Below are positions 1 to 5,763 of a DNA stretch of 10,157 nt, piece after piece. The notes beneath the pieces are model-generated. The model was given only the letters and a program-made list of their open reading frames with translations, did no database searches and was not told where the DNA came from. The translations under genes and the position numbers were made by a program. Source of the stretch: Bacillota bacterium (lineage in GTDB: Bacteria; Bacillota; Dethiobacteria; SKNC01); the NCBI GenBank assembly GCA_007120745.1, contig SKNC01000096.1, positions 1 to 10,157 of the forward strand, written 5' to 3'. Position 1 is the first letter of the stretch, and every line of letters starts with the position of its first letter.

Positions 1-226
1 AATATTTCTTCAGCTTCCAGTAATCAAAGTTGGCAAAAAATATCATGGCAATCATGCCCAAAAATGCCCAAAACGCCTGACGTTTTAAAAAATAAAATCC
101 ATCTCCCCGCAGCTCCCCGGAGGTATAAGCGCTGGAACTAAATACCATAACCAGCCCAAACCCTATCAAAACCAGAGTAGTGAAAAATATAATAAAATCA
201 GGGGGTTTACCCATGGTCTTTTTCAT
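1..226 (-). CDS. ftsW: SEDS-family peptidoglycan glycosyltransferase FtsW/SpoVE, N-terminal part (cut by window edge)
   Basis: Only the first 75 codons are present; the gene runs off the left edge. The translation starts MKKTMGKPPDFIIFF. It has a hydrophobic first membrane segment (about residues 11-30) ending in VFSSSAY, then FYFLKRQ and a second membrane segment (about 52-68). That is the characteristic start of FtsW/SpoVE/RodA proteins. The family polymerises glycan strands from lipid II together with a partner class B PBP; such a PBP is encoded at 5764-7863. The ATG shares ATGA with the murD stop codon, and a GGGAGG ribosome binding site sits inside the end of murD, so the two are probably translationally coupled. 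From this fragment I cannot separate the division protein FtsW from the sporulation protein SpoVE. The position directly after murD fits either. Confidence 0.9.
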   Translation of the reverse strand, partial: MKKTMGKPPDFIIFFTTLVLIGFGLVMVFSSSAYTSGELRGDGFYFLKRQAFWAFLGMIAMIFFANFDYWKLKKY

Positions 227-1602
227 CTGCTCTTCCTCCCCATGCTTTTTACGGCTCTTTTAAATGCCTCGCCCCGTTCCTCATAATTATTAAACATATC
301 CCAGCTGGCACAGGCAGGTGAAAGGAGTACCAGATCTCCCTCTTCTGCCAGCTGGTAAGCTTTCTCTACCGCTTCTTCCAAATCTTTAACCCGGCTGTAA
401 CGGCTAAATCCTTTAGACTCTACGGCCCGGGCAATCTTTTCTTTGGTTTCCCCAAGAATTATCAGATGCTTAACTTTTTCCTTAATGTGATCCGCCAGTA
501 CGTCAAACTCCGCTCCCTTGTCCTTTCCTCCTGCAATTAAAATAATGGGCTGCGGAAATGACCCCAGGGCTTTTAAGGTGGCCTCCACATTGGTCCCCTT
601 GGAATCATTAATAAAGGTGACCCCTTTAAAAGTATCAGCCCTCTCCAACCGGTGAGCTACCCCTTTAAAGGTATTCAGGGTTTTTCCTATGCTCGCCGGC
701 TTTATTCCTGCAGCAAAGGCTGCTGCTGTAGCTGCCAGGGCATTTTCCAGATTGTGAGTTCCTGGAAGGGCCAGTTCCGCCACAGGACATACGGATAAAA
801 TTTTCTTATCTTTACCTATAACAATATGCTCATCTTTAATGTAAATTCCATTTTTTAATTTTCTCTGCCGGCTGAAAAAAAGCAGCCGGGCTTTTACCTG
901 TTCTTCCTGGGATATCTTTTTTAAAAGCGGGTCATCATAGTTCAGCACGCAGTATTCAGTTTCTTCCTGTTTTTTAAAAATGTTCTTTTTTGCCTCCAGG
1001 TACTCTGCCAGGGTTCCATGGCGGTCCATATGGTCCTCTGAGATGTTTAGAATAAGGCTGATTTGAGGTTTGAAATTCTCAATACCCTCCAGCTGGAAGC
1101 TGCTCAATTCCGCTACAATCCAGGAATCCGCCGTTGCTTTTTCAGCTATGTCACAGAGAGGCACTCCAATGTTGCCCGCCACATAGACTTTTTTTCCGGC
1201 CTCTTTAAAAATTTCTCCCAGCAGTGCAGTGGTAGTGGTCTTACCATTGGTCCCTGTAATCCCGATAATGGGAGCTTTTACAAAGAGAAAGGCAATTTCC
1301 ACTTCGGTAATTACTTTAATTCCCAGGTCAACAGCCCTTTTCAAGGGCTTGATGTTCATGGGAACCCCCGGATTTTTCACTACCAGATCTGTATCCGTAT
1401 TTACAATTCCTTCGGGATGTCCGCCGGTTACAATCTTTATATCCGGATAAGGGCTCAAAGCCTCCAGGTATGGATCCAGTTCCTCCCTGGATTTATAGTC
1501 ATTAATAATTACCCGGGCCCCTTTCTGGACCAAAAGTTTTGCTGCGGAAACCCCGCTGAGCCCCATACCAATAACCACAACTGTTTTATCTTTAAGCTCC
1601 AT
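223..1602 (-). CDS. murD: UDP-N-acetylmuramoyl-L-alanine--D-glutamate ligase MurD
   Basis: Cytoplasmic ATP-dependent ligase that adds D-Glu to UDP-MurNAc-L-Ala, the second amino acid of the peptidoglycan stem. The protein has 459 residues, normal for MurD. A Rossmann-like N-terminal domain begins with VVVIGMGLSG (8-17). The central ATPase domain has the P-loop GTNGKTTT (117-124) and the NISEDHMDRHG block (186-196). K205, in EAKKNIF, aligns with the family's carbamylated lysine. The C-terminal domain has NDSKGTN (332-338) and SPACASWDMF (428-437), both hallmarks of MurD. All expected catalytic residues appear intact. The ATG is preceded by AGGAGG (1615-1620) at a rather long 12-nt spacing, 35 nt after the mraY stop. 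The gene ends in ATGA overlap with ftsW. Confidence 0.97.
   Translation of the reverse strand: MELKDKTVVVIGMGLSGVSAAKLLVQKGARVIINDYKSREELDPYLEALSPYPDIKIVTGGHPEGIVNTDTDLVVKNPGVPMNIKPLKRAVDLGIKVITEVEIAFLFVKAPIIGITGTNGKTTTTALLGEIFKEAGKKVYVAGNIGVPLCDIAEKATADSWIVAELSSFQLEGIENFKPQISLILNISEDHMDRHGTLAEYLEAKKNIFKKQEETEYCVLNYDDPLLKKISQEEQVKARLLFFSRQRKLKNGIYIKDEHIVIGKDKKILSVCPVAELALPGTHNLENALAATAAAFAAGIKPASIGKTLNTFKGVAHRLERADTFKGVTFINDSKGTNVEATLKALGSFPQPIILIAGGKDKGAEFDVLADHIKEKVKHLIILGETKEKIARAVESKGFSRYSRVKDLEEAVEKAYQLAEEGDLVLLSPACASWDMFNNYEERGEAFKRAVKSMGRKSR
235..240 (-). promoter_or_regulatory. Ribosome binding site of ftsW, inside murD
   Basis: GGGAGG lies 8 nt upstream of the ATG at 226, within the last codons of murD. 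It fixes the start of the SEDS gene and supports coupling through the 4-nt ATGA overlap. Confidence 0.8.
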
Positions 1603-1637
1603 AAGCTTTTATTTCCTCCTAATACTAAATGTCTTTT

Positions 1638-2600
1638 TTACACCCCTGACCCTACGGAAAAGAGGGCTAACACAGCAAAGACAAAAGCTGTACCCCAAAA
1701 TACGATTACCACTTTCCATTCACTCCAGCCGCTCAGTTCAAAATGGTGATGGAGGGGACTCATTTTGAAAATTCTCCTGCCAAAAAGTTGGAAGGAAATC
1801 ACCTGGATAATTACAGACAGGGTCTCGATAACAAATATTCCCCCAATCAGAGCAAAAAGTATTTCTGTTTTGGTTACAATAGCAATGGTGCCCAGGGCCG
1901 CCCCCAGTGAAAGTGAACCAACATCTCCCATGAAAATCTTGGCAGGATGAAAATTGAAAATAAGAAAGCCAAAACAGGCTCCTACCATGGCGGCGCAGAA
2001 AAAAGCAATATCCCCTTGACCCAGGTTGAGAGCAATTAACAGGTAGGCCAGCAGGCTGATGCTGGCAGTACCCGCAGCCAGCCCGTCCAGTCCATCGGTA
2101 AGATTCACCGCATTAGAGGCTCCCATAACAATGAACAGCATCAGAAAAGGATACAGGATTCCCAGGTCAAAAGAAGGTCCTCCAAAAGGAATTTCTACCA
2201 CTGTGCTGTGACCGGCAAACATTAAAATGGTAAACAGCAGCAGGACTATGATACCCTGTCCTATTATTTTATTTCGGGCCTTTAACCCCAGGGAACGCCG
2301 CCGGGCATACTTTGTAATATCGTCCAGCAGGCCGATAGCGCCGTTACCCAGCATAACCAGGATGATGAGAAAAACCTCCAGGGTTTTGGGCACAAAAAAT
2401 ATAAAAGTAACCAGAAAGGAGAAAAGGAAAATTACCCCTCCCATGGTGGGAGTCCCTGTCTTTTTTAAATGGCTGCTGGGTCCATCGTCCCGTACCTGCT
2501 GTCCCATTTTATATCTTTTTAAAATCCGGATTACCACGGGACCGGTGATAAGACTGATAAAAAAAGCAAACACCATGGTATAGTAAAAATCAATCTTCAT
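1638..2600 (-). CDS. mraY: Phospho-N-acetylmuramoyl-pentapeptide-transferase MraY
   Basis: Integral membrane enzyme that transfers phospho-MurNAc-pentapeptide from UDP to undecaprenyl phosphate, giving lipid I. The 320 residues are mostly hydrophobic segments, about ten, as in Gram-positive MraY of similar length. Family motifs are present in order: DDGPSSHLKKTGTPTMGG (38-55), the Mg-binding GLLDD (90-94), NLTDGLDGLA (166-175), NFHPAKIFMGDVGSL (216-230) and the cytoplasmic PLHHHFE loop (282-288). The first 11 nt overlap the end of murF, and GAGG lies 7 nt before the ATG inside murF. Translation is therefore probably coupled to that of MurF, which makes the final soluble precursor that MraY consumes. 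The stop is TAA. Confidence 0.97.
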   Translation of the reverse strand: MKIDFYYTMVFAFFISLITGPVVIRILKRYKMGQQVRDDGPSSHLKKTGTPTMGGVIFLFSFLVTFIFFVPKTLEVFLIILVMLGNGAIGLLDDITKYARRRSLGLKARNKIIGQGIIVLLLFTILMFAGHSTVVEIPFGGPSFDLGILYPFLMLFIVMGASNAVNLTDGLDGLAAGTASISLLAYLLIALNLGQGDIAFFCAAMVGACFGFLIFNFHPAKIFMGDVGSLSLGAALGTIAIVTKTEILFALIGGIFVIETLSVIIQVISFQLFGRRIFKMSPLHHHFELSGWSEWKVVIVFWGTAFVFAVLALFSVGSGV

Positions 2601-4011
2601 CTGAATTCCTCGATTTCTCCTGAAACTCTTTCAAGTATTCTACAATTTTTTCCATCCTCATGCCCCGAGACCCTTTCACCAGAACGCAGTCCCCGGGCAT
2701 TAAACTTTCCGCCAGCTGCTGACAGAGGGAATCATGGTCCACAAAGTGCCGGGCTTCATTTAATTGATTTTTCTGCGCTTCTTCCACTGCAAGGCCCATT
2801 TGCGGGCCTATCCCCAGAAGCCCGTATAATCCCAGCCGGGCAGCTTCCCGGCCCACCTCCCGGTGGCTTTCCTCCTGAATGTCTCCCAGTTCCAGCATAT
2901 CTCCCAGGACGGCAATACAGCGCCCCCCCTGTCCCACCTGCGACAACGTCTTTAGTGAAGCCCTGGTGGAAGAAAGGTTTGCGTTATAGGCATCATCAAT
3001 AACAATAATACCCAGGGGTCCTCTGTGAATATCCATTCTCATATTGGAAAGGCGTAAATTCTTCAGGCCCTGTCGTATTTCCCAAGGATTTAACCCCAGC
3101 AAAAGGCCGCAGGCCACCGCAGCCAGAGCATTATATACGTTGTGTTCTCCAGGAAGGGGAATAACAAATTCCTCCCGGCGCCCCTCTATAAGCACCGAAA
3201 AGGATGTGCCCCAGTTCCCTCCTTCCCGGCAGTCCTTCAGGTCAAACCCTTTAACCTCCCAATCATCTTTTAACCCGTAAAAAATAACTTCCCCCGGGAA
3301 ATTTTCTGCCATAGACCGCTGAAACGGGTCATCCCCATTGAGAACTGCAGTTCCCTGCGGTCCCATCTCCTCCAGAAGTTCCCCCTTGGCCTGAGCAATG
3401 GCTTCCCGGGATCCCAGAACCTCGTAATGGGCCTCCCCAATATTAGTAATAACTCCTATTTCCGGCTTTGATAACCGGGCTAAGAAACGGATTTCTCCTA
3501 AAGCTCTCATTCCCATTTCCAGCACTGCAACCTGGTGTCTTGGAGTAAGTTTTAACAGCGTCAGCGGAAACCCCAGCTCATTATTCAGGTTCCCTTGAGT
3601 TTTTAAGGTATAAAAGCATTTTTCCAGGACGCCTGCAATTAAATCTTTGGTAGTGGTTTTACCAGAACTCCCCGTCACTCCTATAACCCGAACATCACAC
3701 TTTCCACGGTAATAAGCTGCAGTATCTTGAAGAGCTTTCATCCCATCCTCCACCCGAATTAGAACAAACTCCTCTGGAAGTTCCTGTCCCGTGGGATAGG
3801 AGGATATAAGAGCTCCGGAAGCTCCTTTTTGGGCAGCCGCCTGTACATATTGATGACCGTCTGTACGTTCACCTTTCAGTGCAGTGAAAACTTCTCCCGG
3901 CTCCAGGGTCCGGGTGTCAATAGAAAACCCTTTGGGAACAATGCCGGTATTCCCCTGCACCAGTTCTCCCCCGGTTATTTCTACAATTTCTTGAAAAGTT
4001 AAATCTAACAT
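2590..4011 (-). CDS. murF: UDP-N-acetylmuramoyl-tripeptide--D-alanyl-D-alanine ligase MurF
   Basis: Cytoplasmic ligase that adds D-Ala-D-Ala to UDP-MurNAc-tripeptide to complete the pentapeptide. The protein has 473 residues. The N-terminal uridine-binding domain carries SIDTRTLEPGEVFTALKG (30-47). The ATPase domain has the P-loop GSSGKTTTK (114-122), QGNLNNELGFPL (139-150), EMGMRALGEI (165-174) and NIGEAHYEVLGS (190-201). The C-terminal domain has IDDAYNAN (338-345), LGDMLELG (369-376) and KGSRGMRME (446-454). GSSGKTTT together with LGDMLELG separates MurF from MurC, MurD and MurE. The start is ATG with AGGGG (4021-4025) 9 nt upstream, an imperfect site. A 102-nt gap separates it from murE. 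The 3' end overlaps mraY by 11 nt. Confidence 0.97.
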   Translation of the reverse strand: MLDLTFQEIVEITGGELVQGNTGIVPKGFSIDTRTLEPGEVFTALKGERTDGHQYVQAAAQKGASGALISSYPTGQELPEEFVLIRVEDGMKALQDTAAYYRGKCDVRVIGVTGSSGKTTTKDLIAGVLEKCFYTLKTQGNLNNELGFPLTLLKLTPRHQVAVLEMGMRALGEIRFLARLSKPEIGVITNIGEAHYEVLGSREAIAQAKGELLEEMGPQGTAVLNGDDPFQRSMAENFPGEVIFYGLKDDWEVKGFDLKDCREGGNWGTSFSVLIEGRREEFVIPLPGEHNVYNALAAVACGLLLGLNPWEIRQGLKNLRLSNMRMDIHRGPLGIIVIDDAYNANLSSTRASLKTLSQVGQGGRCIAVLGDMLELGDIQEESHREVGREAARLGLYGLLGIGPQMGLAVEEAQKNQLNEARHFVDHDSLCQQLAESLMPGDCVLVKGSRGMRMEKIVEYLKEFQEKSRNSDED

Positions 4012-4113
4012 ACCGGTATACCCCTAACTTCCACTGGATATGGCAATTTTTTATCAAGGCTTGTTTAGGTCATTTCTATAATTTCTCCAAATTTATGGAT
4101 AAAACCATACGGC
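4012..4113. other. murE-murF intergenic gap
   Basis: This 102-nt AT-rich spacer is the second longest gap inside the gene cluster. On the minus strand it holds a short 5-bp inverted repeat (TATGG...CCATA, near 4094-4109) with no useful T run, so it is not a convincing terminator. A TATAGA sequence could be a -10 box but has no good -35 partner. The murF ribosome binding site AGGGG is at 4021-4025. A 10-bp palindrome, ATACCGGTAT (4010-4019), touches the murF start codon. I see no gene here. Confidence 0.5.
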
Positions 4114-5610
4114 TCAAGAATTGCCTGCTAACTTCACGCGGATTCTCTCCCTGGCGGTTTCCCGGTCATCAAAGTGTATGGTATGGTCTTTAAATATCTG
4201 GTAATCTTCATGCCCCTTGCCGGCAATCACCACCACATCTCCGGATTCAGCCATTTCTACGGCACGGCTGATGGCCGCATAACGGTCAATACAAATGGTA
4301 TAATGCTCCTTATCCATACGCTTTAAAAGGCCCGGTTCCACCTCCTCACATATCTTATAAGGATCCTCCTTGCGGGGATTATCTGTGGTCAAAATACAGT
4401 AGTGGCTGTAGGAACCGGCAATTTCCCCCATAGGCGCTCTCTTGGTCCGGTCCCGGTCCCCACCACATCCGAATACGGTGATAATCTTCTCCCGGGCGAA
4501 TTCCTTGACTGTTCTCAATACATTTTCCAGGCCGTCAGGGGTATGAGCATAATCTACAATCACGGTAAAATCCTGCCCTGCATCTATCTTCTCAAAGCGC
4601 CCCGGAACACCCGGCATCTTCTCTAAAATACGTTTAGAAGTTTCAAAATCTATGCCTTCCGCCAAAGCTACGGTCAGAGCTGCCAGCACATTATAAACAT
4701 TAAACATTCCCGTGAGTTTCATATTTATTTTTCCACCGCCCCAGGGACTTTCCACATCAAATGATGCTCCTGCATCCTGAATTTCTATATTTCGGGCCCT
4801 GACGTCAGCGGGATTCTTTATTCCGTAGGTCACCTTCTGCCCCCCGGTCTGGTCATAAAAGTAAAGAAAATTAGAGTCGTCTGTGTTTAAGACAGCAATT
4901 CTGGGTTTACCTGACTGTTCATAAAGATTACCCATGCGGGAAAAAAATTTTCCTTTAGCCCCTAAATATTTTTCAAAAGTACGGTGAAAATCCAGGTGAT
5001 CCTCCGTTACATTGGTCAAAACAGCAATATCAAAATCACAGCCTGACACTCTCTTCCATTCCAGGGCATGGGATGACACCTCCATAGAGACATGGCTTAC
5101 CCCCTGGTCAGCCATTTGTTGAAGGATGTACTGAAGATCCGGAGCTTCTGGAGTGGTAGCCAGTACCGGCAGGACCTGACTGCCAATTTTATACTGTACT
5201 GTCCCGATGAGACCGGTTTTTTTCCCGGTTTCCTCCAACAGCATCTGTATTAAATAAGAGGTAGTCGTCTTGCCGTTGGTCCCGGTTACCCCAACCATCC
5301 TGAGCCTGGTAGAGGGAGAACCAAAATATTTTGCGGAAAGTACAGCCAGTGCCTCCCGGACTTCCGGAACCTGGACTTTTACTGCCCCCGGAACATTCAC
5401 TTCTTCCACGTCGGTAAGTACAGCACGGGCCCCTTTGTCCAGTGCCTGCTGAATAAATTTTATCCCGTGGGTTTGAGTGCCGGGAAGGCAGGCAAAAATG
5501 CCCCCGGGTTGAACTTTTTGTGTATGATGTGTAATCCCGGTTACATCAAAATCCTGGTATCCTTCTACTTTTTTAACCAGCAGTGTTTCTAAAAGTCGAC
5601 TCAGCTTCAT
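4114..5610 (-). CDS. murE: UDP-N-acetylmuramoyl-L-alanyl-D-glutamate--2,6-diaminopimelate ligase MurE
   Basis: Cytoplasmic ligase that adds the third stem amino acid to UDP-MurNAc-L-Ala-D-Glu. The protein is full length at 498 residues. The ATPase domain has GTNGKTTT (110-117), EVSSHALEW (177-185) and NVTEDHLDFH (200-209); K219 in GAKGKFF is the likely carbamylated lysine. The C-terminal domain has DYAHTPDGLENVL (353-365), GCGGDRDRTKR (381-391) and KGHEDYQ (465-471). DNPR (410-413) is the known signature of meso-diaminopimelate specificity, so the wall is inferred to be mDAP-type. One oddity is that the usual DSR motif of the uridine-binding N-terminal domain reads HTQ here (29-31). The ribosome binding site GGAAGG (5619-5624) is 8 nt before the ATG. 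A terminator and a possible promoter lie upstream, so murE may begin a separate transcript. Confidence 0.97.
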   Translation of the reverse strand: MKLSRLLETLLVKKVEGYQDFDVTGITHHTQKVQPGGIFACLPGTQTHGIKFIQQALDKGARAVLTDVEEVNVPGAVKVQVPEVREALAVLSAKYFGSPSTRLRMVGVTGTNGKTTTSYLIQMLLEETGKKTGLIGTVQYKIGSQVLPVLATTPEAPDLQYILQQMADQGVSHVSMEVSSHALEWKRVSGCDFDIAVLTNVTEDHLDFHRTFEKYLGAKGKFFSRMGNLYEQSGKPRIAVLNTDDSNFLYFYDQTGGQKVTYGIKNPADVRARNIEIQDAGASFDVESPWGGGKINMKLTGMFNVYNVLAALTVALAEGIDFETSKRILEKMPGVPGRFEKIDAGQDFTVIVDYAHTPDGLENVLRTVKEFAREKIITVFGCGGDRDRTKRAPMGEIAGSYSHYCILTTDNPRKEDPYKICEEVEPGLLKRMDKEHYTICIDRYAAISRAVEMAESGDVVVIAGKGHEDYQIFKDHTIHFDDRETARERIRVKLAGNS

Positions 5611-5648
5611 AATGAATTCCTTCCTTTACAGGACTTCAAAATATTCAT
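5607..5648 (-). other. Possible 13-codon leader ORF overlapping the murE start
   Basis: ATG at 5648 opens a reading frame for MNILKSCKGRNSL, whose TGA stop shares ATGA with the murE start. An AGGAG lies 13 nt upstream of this ATG, which is long but possible. The murE ribosome binding site is inside the mini-ORF. Such an arrangement could couple murE translation to the leader, but AT-rich gaps often contain short frames by chance. Confidence 0.25.
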
Positions 5649-5668
5649 AAAACCTATTATTCTCCTAA

Positions 5669-5674
5669 ATTATA
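5669..5674 (-). promoter_or_regulatory. Possible promoter -10 box for the murE transcript
   Basis: A perfect TATAAT lies in the AT-rich gap after the PBP terminator, about 60 nt before murE. The hexamer 17 nt upstream is only TTTTTA, a poor -35 match, so this is a candidate. Its place between a terminator and murE makes it more credible than its sequence alone. Confidence 0.35.
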
Positions 5675-5730
5675 TTTTATAATGATTCTATTAAAAAGAA
5701 AAATAAATATTTTTTCTGTTATTTAAATAA

Positions 5731-5762
5731 AAGAGGGTGTAAGGTAAAACCCTAACCCTCTT
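5731..5762 (-). terminator. Intrinsic terminator after the class B PBP gene
   Basis: On the minus strand AAGAGGGT (5762-5755) pairs with ACCCTCTT (5738-5731). Six more pairs, one of them G-U, continue inside it across a single bulged C, leaving a TTT loop. The sequence then runs TTATTT, which together with the two Ts at the stem base gives a moderate U tract. The hairpin starts one base after the PBP stop codon, so a terminating ribosome would cover its 5' arm. It probably reduces read-through into murE. Confidence 0.65.
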
Positions 5763-5763
5763 C

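Noticed and set aside
1063..1749. 228-codon plus-strand reading frame opposite murD and mraY
   Set aside because: It lies fully antisense to two unmistakable enzymes, spans their gap, has no family motifs and is a shadow frame.
4068..4113. Terminator or promoter between murE and murF
   Set aside because: The only inverted repeat has a 5-bp stem without a T run, and the TATAGA element has no usable -35.
5749..5760. CCCTAACCCT, which looks telomere-like
   Set aside because: It is one partial copy and is part of the terminator hairpin arm; there is no array.
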